Below are positions 12,827 through 22,828 of a DNA stretch of 64,000 bases, piece after piece (the first letter of the stretch is position 1; the number at the start of each line of letters is the position of its first letter). The position numbers were made by a program, and so were the translations under genes. The stretch lies in the NCBI GenBank assembly GCA_947683625.1, contig CANTUR010000837.1:682001-746000 (forward strand). The letters run 5' to 3'. The DNA is from Mallotus nudiflorus (taxonomy: Eukaryota > Streptophyta > Magnoliopsida > Malpighiales > Euphorbiaceae). The notes under the pieces were generated by a model that saw nothing but the letters and a program-made list of their open reading frames with translations, had not been told where the DNA came from and made no database searches.

Positions 12827-13076
12827 TGTTGAGTTGTTTCTTCTTAGTCATTATCTTATTGCTTAGTCAAATAAAATCCCTACTCTTCAGGGTTTTTTGG
12901 TTATGTCGTTTAGTCCTTCCATGTCTCTAGGAGTTGTTAGACATGGGTTGCTTTTTTCTTATTCAGTTTGTTATGTAAAGCTATTTATATAGCCAACATT
13001 TTTAGCTTGAAATACATATACAACCTTTTCATTCTCAATATTATATTCACAAGTTTGTTTTTTTCATTTTTTAACA
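12827..13076 (+). repeat. 3' LTR of the first copia element
   Basis: 250 bp, TGTTGAG...TTAACA, partner of 6461-6716. It is followed at once by ATATC, the same 5 bp found before the TRIM at 6074-6078. Confidence 0.93.
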
Positions 13077-14904
13077 ATATCAAGATCCAAAATTCCTAGG
13101 CCACCCAAGTCTTTTGGATGAGAAATTTGAGTCCACTTGACTCTATGTTGCTTCTTACGATGTGAGCCCCCAGACTAAAAAAAATCCCATAAATGAGAAT
13201 TGATAGTATTCAGCACTACTTTAGGCAACCCAAAAATAGAGAGACAATGCAAGGGCATAGCTGAAAGAGTATATTTGATTAGAGGAAGATGCCCCCTTGC
13301 CATAAAACCTGACCTTTCAAAAGAGAGTTTATTTTTAATCTTCTGAATTAAAGGTTGCCATAAAGAATTACACTTAGAGGAAACTCCTAAAGAAAGACCT
13401 AAATACATAAATGGCAATTTAGAAGAAAGGCAAAAAATCTATGCAGCCAACTGGTTAACAAAATCAGAGTATAGAGCAATGCCAACCACTTGACTCTTGT
13501 GAAAATTAACTTTTAGCCCTAAAACCACAGCAAAGCATCTCAATAAATGGACTAAATTAATAAGATAAGACTGTTCAGAGTGTAGAAAGAAGATAGTTTC
13601 ATTCGCAAAATTCAAATGACAGATTGTCGGACCATTATTCAAAAAGTGAAATCCCTTAAAAAGACCTACATCTTCCAATTTAGTAAGCAAAGTCGATAGA
13701 GGCTTTATGGCTAAAATGAACAAGAAAGGAGAAAAAGGGCATCCTTTCTTAATACCATTATGCAAATCAAATTCTTGAGTAGGTGACCCATTCACTAAGA
13801 GCAAAGCTTTTAAACCATACGAGCGTTCTTTCATCCAATTAATCCAAGTATTACCAAAGCCCATTTGATCCAGCACCCAAAATAACTAATCCCATCAAAT
13901 AGAATCTCAACTTTTTCAAATTCAATTTTGAAAACAAAATATCCAGTCTTAGAAGACAAAGAGGAATGAATAACTTCATTGGCCACAAAAAAACTATATA
14001 AAATTAGCCTCCCTCCCATAAAAGCTAACTAATTTTTGGAAATTAGCTCTAAAACACCTTTTAAATAGTTGGCTAGCATCTTATCAATAATCATATAAAG
14101 CCTATGAATCAAAGAAATTGGCCTATAATCCTCAACACGCATAGTAAGAGACCTTTTAGGAATCAAAGTGATAAAAGAAGACTTAATGGAGTGAGGAAGT
14201 TTACCAATATGGAAAAAGGAATCCACCAAGAAAATCAACTCATCCTTAATAATTCCCTAAGCCTTCTTACAAAAATCAAAATTAAAACTATCAAGGCCAA
14301 GAGCTTTATGTGAGACACAACTCCAAACTACCACCCGAATTTCTTCCATAGAAAAACACTATTTAAGAAAAGAAGTCTGCTCAGTAGAAATAGAAGGCAA
14401 AAGTAAATCATCAAAAACACCATTAACAGGACAAGAGATACTAAACCTTTGCTTAAAGTGAGATAGCAACAAATAAGAGATTTTAAAAGGTTGATCAACA
14501 AGACGGGCCTCATCAAGCAGGTTCAGAACAAAATTACGATGCCATCTGTTTGAAGCTTAGATATGAAAAAATTTAGTATTACCACCAAGCTTGCACTAAG
14601 ACATACATGATTTTTGCTTCCATAAGGACTCAACCCTCTTCAAAAAAATCTCCTTTTAAGACACTAAAGTAGTGTATTTTTCATTCTCAACTACAAACAA
14701 AGCCTTTAATTGTGCAATGCCCTCAAGCAACTCGAGCCTTCTTCTAATAGTTTTTAAAGTGTTATCAACATGGCCAAACTTGGACTTATTTCAATCTTTC
14801 AATGAAACCTTTAACTGTTTGAATTTTTACGCAATAGGCATATGATATGGAATAGAAGCCCAAAAATTACCTATAACCTTTTGAAACCCAGGACTGTCCC
14901 ACCA
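13077..14904 (-). mobile_element. LINE retrotransposon, 5' part (reverse transcriptase)
   Basis: Continuation of the minus-strand LINE. Reading from 14904 down: a pre-RT region (SPGFQKVIGNFW, then NTLKTIRRRLE and the GNTKFFH block), then the RT start (GKLPHSIKSSFITLIPK, DYRPISLI at about 14109-14132), then GIKKGCPFSPFLFILA, then the catalytic box. The usual Y/F-A-D-D is changed to FANET, so both catalytic Asp are gone. MPFMYLGLSLG and GGLGILDLD follow. There is no endonuclease domain, so the copy is 5'-truncated near 14904; that edge is uncertain by some tens of bases. With 4606-6078 the LINE totals about 3.3 kb. Confidence 0.85.
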
Positions 14905-14954
14905 ACAATCAATTATACTACTTATCGATACCCTATACTAGTGGTTTTTCATCA
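14905..14954 (+). mobile_element. Ty3/gypsy-like solo LTR, right end
   Basis: Short continuation of the 3411-4605 LTR: attatactacttatcgata, then an end in TCATCA. It is followed by ACAAT, close to the ATAAT before 3411. Confidence 0.4.
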
Positions 14955-15215
14955 ACAATTGAAAAATGAAACTTGCAACAAAACTAAGACTGCATCCATC
15001 AAAACTACATCATTACTTAAAACTGTCTTGGCCTTTTTGGCTGAGATAAGTGTAACGTTTTCTTACAAAAAATGTCATAAAATTAGTGATGGACTAGATT
15101 TCCATCTTTAAAAATGAATAATCAAAAGGCTAATTCGGTCCCAACTTGAAGTTAAAGAAAATCAGGATGAGTACATCAATAAAATTTTATTGTTAGTATG
15201 GTGTGATAGATATAA

Positions 15216-15756
15216 TTACTTAGATTTACCATACTCTTCCTCTCCACCTTGTGTTCCTCTTAAATCAAAAGTTTGTAATTTGAACAATTCATTCAATAAC
15301 TTAGAATCAATAACCCATTTTCTACAACTTACTCGTAGATATTCAACTTTGTCGTGATCGTCTTCCACGTCATCACCACGACCACGAACACCACTACCAC
15401 CACCATCATCATCGTGATCATATTCATCATCATCATCATCTATCTCTACGTGTTCCCAGAAACATTTGATTCTATAATCATCCTCAGTCTCGGATGATAG
15501 TTTGTTGATTGAAATGCCTTTAACTATGTTAGAGAGCTCTCTAGGTTTCTCCTCTTAGCCATCAATAGGGAGATGATTAAACAATATAGTTGGAGAATTT
15601 TTTTCCCAATGGGCCGATTAGTACTGAAATAAATTTTTTCAAATATTTGAATATTTGGAGCATGGATATTTGCATCTTCTTTTCCTCCTTTTCTTCATGC
15701 CTTTTAATATCTTCTTGGCCATCACCATGATCGTCTTGATGTTTTCCTTTTGAAAT
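15216..15756 (-). pseudogene. Acidic-protein gene, copy B (dead)
   Basis: Second copy of the gene at 150-763. The position of the start codon reads ATT instead of ATG. The N-terminus (SKGKHQDDHGDGQEDIKRHEE) matches copy A. A CAA codon in the conserved block is now TAA (DG*EEKPREL). About 50 bp are missing between the DYRIK and FWEHVEIDDD blocks. Downstream the frame stays open through a long Asp/Gly/Arg-rich stretch to FDLRGTQGGEEE and TAA (15216-15218), sharing the C-terminal frame and stop with copy A's alternative frame. The homology also covers flanks from about 15211 to about 15865. The family is unknown. Confidence 0.7.
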
Positions 15757-15959
15757 ATCTTTTTCCCTCTTTGTTATGTGCGTGAGACTACTTGCAGATT
15801 AATCTGTGATCTCATACGACATTAAATGGACATAACAAAAAAAAAGGAGAAGTAAACAAGGAATGCGACATGGTCTACTTGGCCTCGTTACAGCTGTTTA
15901 TGTGAGACTTGCATTCTCATAACCTACATGCATTTCATTTTCATGTGCATGAGATTTTG

Positions 15960-15963
<4 letters not shown>

Positions 15964-16011
<48 letters not shown>
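15964..16011. repeat. (AT)n microsatellite, 48 bp
   Basis: Pure AT run at the left edge of the gypsy-type LTR remnant. Confidence 0.95.
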
Positions 16012-16014
<3 letters not shown>

Positions 16015-16589
16015 GCTAGAGGGATATAAATATTATATAAATAAGAAAGAGGATTAATGGGAAGTTATTATAAGTTGTTTGGGTTAAAGTGGTAGTTTGT
16101 CACGCACATAAGTTATTAGTGCAGAATCAAATAAAAAAGAAATTCTCTATGGGAAGAAAAAAAATTAGAAACCAAGAGAAGAAAGGGGGAAGAACAAAAC
16201 CTAATTCCCAATTCCTTCCTTCCCAAATTCCAATCAAAATCCCAACTAAAAACCTATCATTCAACTCAAATTAACCTCAATACACCTCAATTATCTTGTT
16301 CTTTGATGAGTGAAGCCAAAAATTATAGAAGAGGGGAAGTATAGGTAGCTGAATTTAAGGAGATTTCAGCAATGTTTTTGTTGGTTAAGGTAAGTAAGAA
16401 GCTAATTGTCTCTAGTTTTGAATGATCAAGCATCTTATACATGTGATTGTATGTTTATGTTCATGATTAAATCTTTTGATTTCAAGTATAGTGATTGGTG
16501 TAAATTTTAGGATTTGAGTAGAGAATAGATATGTATATGGCTGATTTTAAGAGCTTTAAGTCAATAGATATTAGTGGGAACTTGATTAA

Positions 16590-17165
16590 TGGAAGTGAGT
16601 TGCTGGTGTCTCTGCAGAACTCTGTTTTTACAAAGCAGGGCTGCTCTATTTTTCAGTGTTTTCAGGCCCCTAACTCTGTCATTTTGACTCCATTTTCCGT
16701 ATGAATATGGTTTTATATGTTTTTTATCATGTGTTAAAATTTCATAAGAAAATACATTCATTTTGTTGGGAAAATAAATTGATTTCCAAGGTTGATGCAG
16801 TAGGTGATTCTGCAGGGGCTGATTCTGAAATCTGAGTATTTGAGACCCTTAACTCTGTCATTTTGACCATATTTTTGTAACGAAGACACCTTTATATGTT
16901 TTTTATCATGTGGTAAAATTTCATGATGAAATACATTTGTTTGGTTGGGTAATTAAATTTATTTTCAAGGCTGCTGCAGTAGCAAATTTTGCAGAGACTG
17001 GTTCTTAAATTTGTGTATTTGAGCTCTTAAACTTGATGTTTTGACCTTATTTTTGGTGTTCATATACTTCAATATGTTGAATATATATCTGCAAAATTTC
17101 ATGTTCAAATTCAGTCATTAGGTTAGTCAATGAATTTAAAAAATTAGGCTGCTGCATTAGGCAAA
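16590..17165 (+). repeat. Three tandem ~180-bp units inside the LTR remnant
   Basis: Each unit has a gctgctgcagtag/tctgcag start, a 'taactctgtcattttgacc' line, a 'tatatgttttttatcatgtg' line and a 'aaaatttcat' line. Anchors at about 16712, 16891 and 17072 give a period near 180 bp. The third unit is the most diverged. Confidence 0.8.
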
Positions 17166-17600
17166 ATTCTGTGAATGGTGTGAATTGCTTGAATTGCATA
17201 ACTTGCATCATGAAGCATGACATATGCACTTCATAATCATTCTTGTATTTAGGTTTTGTTTGTAGTTTTGAGTTACATGTTTGGTATTAGGAGATGATGG
17301 AATAAGGGGTAAAGCTTTGGAGAGATAAAACCGAGGAGGCTCGGGCGTCTATTACTCTTCAAAAGTCCATTTGTTTTGGTGTGTTAAACTTGATCTTGGA
17401 TTTTTGCTTTGACAAGGTGAGTAAATCACTAATTTGGTTTATTGTTAAAAATGATATGTATAATTTGGTTTATTGTTAAAAATGATATGACTTCTATGAA
17501 TGAGCTTGAATCCTATTTTTTGAAAGATATTATGATTGCTATTTTGCTACTAAATTATGGGAACATGTATTACATTTTAATAAAGATTTCTACATAGAAA

Positions 17601-17601
<1 letters not shown>

Positions 17602-17652
<51 letters not shown>
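17602..17652. repeat. (TA)n microsatellite
   Basis: 51-bp pure TA run within the LTR remnant. Confidence 0.95.
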
Positions 17653-17654
<2 letters not shown>

Positions 17655-17753
17655 CTTAAAAATAATAATACACACTCATGTTATGGTTGATATTTGAGAT
17701 GTTAAAAATATTATTGATGAATTGATTATCTTTGGAACAACGCTTGATTACAC

Positions 17754-17964
17754 TAATGCCTTTGGGGCGTGTAATCGGATGGTTTGCCCTTTGGGGGTAG
17801 CTCTATACGCGTGTATGACATGAACATTTAGGAGGAGTAACATATTGGATGAGTTATTACCTAAATGTATTTGATCACTTATGGGGAGTAACATATTGGA
17901 TGAGTTACCACCTAAGTGTGTTCAATGCTCTTAGGGGACTAACATATTGGATGGGTTAGCATTA
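17754..17964 (+). repeat. Short degenerate repeats 'ggagtaacatattggatgagtta'
   Basis: Three ~65-bp units with 'gta/ctaacatattggatg(a/g)gtta' at about 17836, 17887 and 17940, each preceded by a 'cttaggggact/ttatggggagt' line. Such units are common in plant gypsy LTRs. Confidence 0.75.
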
Positions 17965-18139
17965 AAAAGCTTAAAATGTTGATTATGATTTGAGTGTGTA
18001 CTAAATCTCTTAATTTTGATGTTGAATATTTATATAAATTCATAATGTTTCTTGAGAAATATGTGATTTGATATTTATGATTTGATTGAGTTTTATGTTA
18101 AAATGAGAATGTGATGATTTTCTTTGAATTTGGTACAAA

Positions 18140-18141
<2 letters not shown>

Positions 18142-18178
<37 letters not shown>
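18142..18178. repeat. (AT)n microsatellite
   Basis: 37-bp AT run. Confidence 0.93.
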
Positions 18179-18180
<2 letters not shown>

Positions 18181-18608
18181 GTTGTTTATAAGAAATACAT
18201 GTTATCTGTTATTAATTCTTAACCTACTCACTGACTATTTGTACTCACCCTTCAATAGTATAATTTTTTCTCAGAATATCTACTTCGGGAGTTAGTTTTA
18301 GTTTGGTTGATCGTCATTTTGCACTCATCTGCGTTAAAGCCAAGGTCGAGCCAACATTTTAGTGTTTAGTGTTGTTATTAGTTTCTAGAATAGTTTAATC
18401 TATATAATTGGGTGAATATGGGCATACCCATATGTGTATATATTTTGGTTCTAAATAAATAAGTATGTTGTTTGGTTAATACATATATACTTAATACATA
18501 AACCTTTTTAATTGAATGCTAAAAGTTGATTACTAGTGAGCATATTTCTTCTTGGAAATATTGAGAATTTTAATTTATATACTTCTATATTGAACGAGGT
18601 GTTACAAT

Positions 18609-20392
18609 TTATATATAATACAACCATGATGGGTAGCTTGGCATATGAACAATTTTTTTTTTGAATTTATTATGTTAAATAAACTATTAAATATATGATT
18701 TATTATTATTATTATTATTATTATTTAAAAATGATAAACTGTTATTTATTTATAGAACAAATTAATATTTTTAATAAATTTTTATTAAAATAATCACATG
18801 ACTTTTCTTTTATATTTTTATAATCAACATTTTTTTCAACTCTAAAACTGATTATAGACATAAAAAAGATACTACGGTTATAATTAATCATAAGATAATA
18901 AAAAATTACTAGTTATTTTTAATCTTTAAAAAATAATATAAAGTTATATTTTTTTATAACAATCTAATATTACAATCTTATTAAACATATAATTTATTAT
19001 TTAAATAATGATGTATTATTTATTCAATATTTTTAATATAAATACTTTTATTTATTTAAAAGTATATTGATGTAAATTTTTAATTTCAGCTAATAATTAA
19101 ATGAAATTTAAATAAAAGTATCTAAAAAACGATAATTATAATACCTTTCATATAACAAAAAAGCTGCTCGCAAAAAAATAATATACTCAATTTCTTAGAA
19201 TATGATTATAGATACATGACAAATAAAAAAATGTAATTAATTTAATTTTAATTTTTAGTTAATAAGTTTTAATTTAATAAATTTTAAAAATAATAAAAGT
19301 ATTATTTTATTTATATGGCAATTTAATTTTTCAATCTTCATAGAGTTACATTTTAGTACAATAATTTATTAAAATTTTAATAAATTTTCTATTAAAACAA
19401 TTATACAACATTTTTTTTTTGACATTTTCATCTAAAATAAATATCAAATTTTATAAATTTGGTAGAGTTATAATATAATAAATTATTAATTTATTTATAT
19501 ATTTTCTATTTAAATTGTAATAAAATATTTTAAAAAAATTTTGACATTATATTTTTCATAATTAATTATTTTATAAAATTTGTTAATTATGATTTCAATT
19601 ATTTACATGTTAAATTTAACTTAGTAAGACTTATAAATTACATTAACTATTTCGATTTATATTTGTTAAAATAAACTAAACCTAATTAAAATAGAAAAAA
19701 GTATATATATATTTAGCAATATTACAACTAAAATTTTGATTAATTTAATTTTATATAGAGATAAAATAGAAGTTAACCTATTTAAAATAAAAATCATTTT
19801 TTAAATTAAATTAGAATTACATTTTTTATTAAAATATATAAGAAATATACTTTCAATTAAATTAGAATTACATTTTAATTAAATTATTTTATTAGTTAAT
19901 CTAATTAGAATAAAAAATATATTTAAATTCATTTTGATGAAATTATTTTAGTAGCTAACCTAATTGAATAGAAAATATATTTAAGTTAAACTAGAATTAC
20001 ATTTGAATTGATTTAATTTATTTTTTTTAGTAAATAATTAAATTATCCATTTTTTTCAGTAAACACTAAAATGAACTTGGCCTAAAAAGGTTTTGGGAAT
20101 TTAGACTCTACCCCAAATCAAAAGCTAGCACTCTATGTCTTCAGTATTTTCCTCTAATTTTTATTATTATTTTTTTTAATCGTCCTTTCCTCATTAGTAT
20201 TGCTTCTGAATGTATTTGGGTTCCTTTTCCCCAAGGATTGCCATCATAGTTAAGAGAGAAAACTTGTAAGGAAATGCTTACTTGCGCCGTCAAGCTGTTA
20301 GATTTGCTCGCACTACTAAAATCCTTGCTTTCTCAAGATTCTAAGAGTTACTTTCGAACTTGTGCCCTGCTCCTACTAATATTATGAATAGT

Positions 20393-20428
<36 letters not shown>

Positions 20429-21260
20429 GGTGAGTATTTTATCGATGTAGCAAGGATTACAGATAACTAGTTATGATAATGCTTAATTAATTTGATTACG
20501 AATATATATTTTTTAATCTATATTTTACCATTCTTTATACTTTTCTAAAATATAATTAAGCTGAAGTCAACACAAATAAATTATATGAAAGGATAAACAA
20601 TTCCTTTTCATTAGCTAACATTAACAACTTAATATATTAATCATATGCTGAGGATCCCCCCTATATATTTAATTAAACCAAAGAAAGATCACATCAATTT
20701 GGCTAACAGCTAAATCCATATGAATAGTTCTGCTTGCAGCTGCTTAATTTTGGCCCACTTTATTTGCTTTTCTTCTAATAAAGTTTTGGCTTATCAGAAC
20801 ACCCAAAAAAAGCACATTGCAGTTAGGAATATATGTAGACACAGAGTCCTAAGGTTGTAAGCCCCACCGTCTTCGATAAAGAAACTGACTGTCCCTCTTG
20901 TATAGTACATTAATATTTAAATTGTATAATTTTTCTATTAATAAAAAAAATTAGAATTTAGCATTTTTGTTATTGGTGATAAACTCTTAGCAGATAACAA
21001 ATGACATATGAGGACATTATTTTAGTCCCTATTTCAGTCGCCTGTGAGTTTATTTTTCACTTCTTTCTCGTAAGTTGTACATCCAAAGTGTATAAGAATA
21101 AAATTATTATTTTATGGGTTCATGACATATTGTTTACATTGCAGTCCTGAACGCAACACCTAAACTATCAATGTACCGAGTTACCTCGAGATAACTGAAA
21201 AAAATTGAAGTTTGTAATCAAATTTTAACAAAATATAAAAATTGGTAACTATCCAAGCAA
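18609..21260. other. Long AT-rich intergenic stretch
   Basis: No gene seen. It contains a (TTA)n tract near 18700-18725, a very AT-rich block 18650-20050 with many poly-T/poly-A runs, and an AT microsatellite at 20396-20425. Around 20230-20340 the base composition is less AT-rich, but no frame there is convincing. Confidence 0.5.
20396..20425. repeat. (AT)n microsatellite
   Basis: 30-bp AT run. Confidence 0.92.
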
Positions 21261-21266
21261 TTTATT
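21261..21266 (-). terminator. Candidate poly-A signal of the DUF247 gene
   Basis: AATAAA on the minus strand (tttatt on plus), about 140 bases past the stop codon. Positional evidence only. Confidence 0.4.
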
Positions 21267-21403
21267 CTCAACTTTTCAAGTCTGTAATACTGAACAAGAG
21301 CAGAATGTATTGGATTTCAACTAAACAAAAATTTCATTATTATTTTTTCTGTTTTGGTAATTATGTTTCCATGTATTTCTGTTATAATATACAATCGATT
21401 GCT

Positions 21404-22828
21404 CTAGCTATTAGAAGGAAATGCATACGGATAAATAGAAAAGAAGGATTGAACGATGGTGAGCAGGAGGAGGATAAGTGCAGCCATTGCAGACATGAAT
21501 GACCATGGACTATCAAAATAGATATGGTTGAATTCTGCCCATTTGATATGCAAATTGTTTCTGTAATATCTATTAACATCCTTGAACAACTTCGACAGGT
21601 AATTCCTTTGTATATCAAAAGTAACATCTTTGCCCAAGTCAGTGAAAAATTTAGCAACATCATCATCAGTTCCATATGAATTCTCAATTATTCTATGATC
21701 ACTTAAGTACCCAGCATCTTCAGGTGTGTTGATCAGGCGACCCATGAATGCAACATAGCTAGTTATGTGTTTTGAGCAATGATTGTAACACTGTTCAAAT
21801 GCAACACAATTGAGCAAGAAACAGGTAAGGAAGTCATCAATTACTAAAGGTGGGATTCTGAGAACTCCATGACTGAAATCAATATCTAAGAAGCTGCTAG
21901 TCGTTCTTGGCTTGAACTTGATTCCGCTCAGACGAAGCTTCATCGCGGGTTGAATAAATTGAAGAAATGGGTTATCCGATTCCTCATGCTGATCATTAAG
22001 CTTATCTTGGATTGGAAGAACGAAAGTTGATCGAAACAAATCTAGCAAATGCTTCCCTTTTGTGTGTTTCTGTCTATCTAGAACTTCACTTGGTATTTCA
22101 ATGGCGTAATCGAAGAACACTAAGGCAAGTTCAGTCAGTGAAGGAGGAACTTTCTTAAGTTCAGTCTGTGAAGGAGGATCTTTCTTAAAAGAAACTGAGA
22201 TTAGCTCAAACAAAGACTCGAGAACTAAGAAAGGGATTTGATTCTCTAGCCTGAGAAGATCGTGCATCAAAAAAGATAAAATCCAAGCCATATTGAAAAT
22301 TGGGTCATCGACATCATTATTCAGTACTAACCTTCCAACAATGCACAAGAGCTCGATAATGAAGCATCCATCAAGAACCATCATTTCAATGACTTGATGG
22401 CTGCTGTATTCAATATTCTCTGAGTAGCACTCTCTGATCTCCTCCTCCTTTGGTGCTATGGCTTTAAAGAAATCCTTAAGGCCAACACCGTGATTTTTTG
22501 TTCGATCAAGAACAGCACCAAGATATTTCCATTTGTGTTCTTGAATCATCTGGAGGTTATCTTTTCCATGGTGATAAGGACCGATAGACACTATGTGAGG
22601 TTCATAAGCTTTCTCGTTGACTTGAGCAAGGATTTGAGGAACTCTAAAGATACAGCAAGCGCTATTACCAGCAGATTTGTTCAGCAACTTTGGTATTTTA
22701 CATAGTTTATCTTCAAGTGAAGCTATCCACTCCTCTTCCTCTGATGATGAGATTGCAATAACATGATGATCAAAGGCTTCTCCATTTTCCTGGTTTTGCT
22801 TGGTGGGGAGATTTGGTTCTGTTTCCAT
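21404..22828 (-). CDS. DUF247 (UPF0481) family protein
   Basis: Intact single-exon gene of 474 codons, a usual length for the family. ATG at 22828 is the first in frame and is followed by an acidic, Ser-rich leader. Family motifs in order: CCIFRVPQIL (58-67), YEPHIVSIGPYHHG (75-88), VIEMMVLDGCFIIELL (146-161), LENQIPFLVLESLF, and GVLRIPPLVIDD further on. The C-terminus has one hydrophobic segment (about 444-467, MSAMAALILLLLTIVQSFF) after a short DSPWSF motif, the typical single membrane anchor. Biochemical function is unknown for most members; in grasses DUF247 genes are male determinants at the S and Z self-incompatibility loci, which does not assign a role here. Codons for KKDPPSQTEL/KKVPPSLTEL are a 30-bp tandem duplication (22131-22190). 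There are no partner genes nearby. It is the one convincing host gene of the window. Confidence 0.95.
   Translation of the reverse strand: METEPNLPTKQNQENGEAFDHHVIAISSSEEEEWIASLEDKLCKIPKLLNKSAGNSACCIFRVPQILAQVNEKAYEPHIVSIGPYHHGKDNLQMIQEHKWKYLGAVLDRTKNHGVGLKDFFKAIAPKEEEIRECYSENIEYSSHQVIEMMVLDGCFIIELLCIVGRLVLNNDVDDPIFNMAWILSFLMHDLLRLENQIPFLVLESLFELISVSFKKDPPSQTELKKVPPSLTELALVFFDYAIEIPSEVLDRQKHTKGKHLLDLFRSTFVLPIQDKLNDQHEESDNPFLQFIQPAMKLRLSGIKFKPRTTSSFLDIDFSHGVLRIPPLVIDDFLTCFLLNCVAFEQCYNHCSKHITSYVAFMGRLINTPEDAGYLSDHRIIENSYGTDDDVAKFFTDLGKDVTFDIQRNYLSKLFKDVNRYYRNNLHIKWAEFNHIYFDSPWSFMSAMAALILLLLTIVQSFFSIYPYAFPSNS

Larger units (their letters stand above)
6461..13076 (+). mobile_element. Ty1/copia retrotransposon, degenerate, carrying a nested solo LTR
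   Basis: Paired LTRs begin TGTTGAG and end TAACA. Between them lie a Met-tRNA primer-binding site, gag, protease, integrase, reverse transcriptase and RNase H in the copia order, then a polypurine tract. Without the 2.06-kb insertion at 10601-12661 it is about 4.55 kb. The right flank is ATATC (13077-13081), but the base pairs left of its 5' LTR are ttaaaaaa, not ATATC. The matching ATATC lies on the far side of the adjoining TRIM. Many stops and frameshifts make it non-autonomous. Confidence 0.93.
16012..18608 (+). mobile_element. Ty3/gypsy-type LTR remnant (long, chromovirus-like)
   Basis: Non-coding, about 2.6 kb, ending gaggtgttaca, the usual LTR end of Del/Tekay-type chromoviruses. Internal features fit: a TATA-like start (tatataaataag near 16034), a purine-rich leader (16140-16200), a splice-donor-like ggtaagtaag at 16388, three ~180-bp repeats, and the tail tgtactcacccttcaa (18239). 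No primer-binding site follows at 18609, and I could not find a TGT start, because the left edge is an AT microsatellite. Probably a solo or truncated LTR; the lineage is inference. Confidence 0.5.

Noticed and set aside
20230..20345. Possible gene fragment (frame with LRRQAVRFARTTKILAF)
   Set aside because: Short, no start or splice context, and no family recognised.
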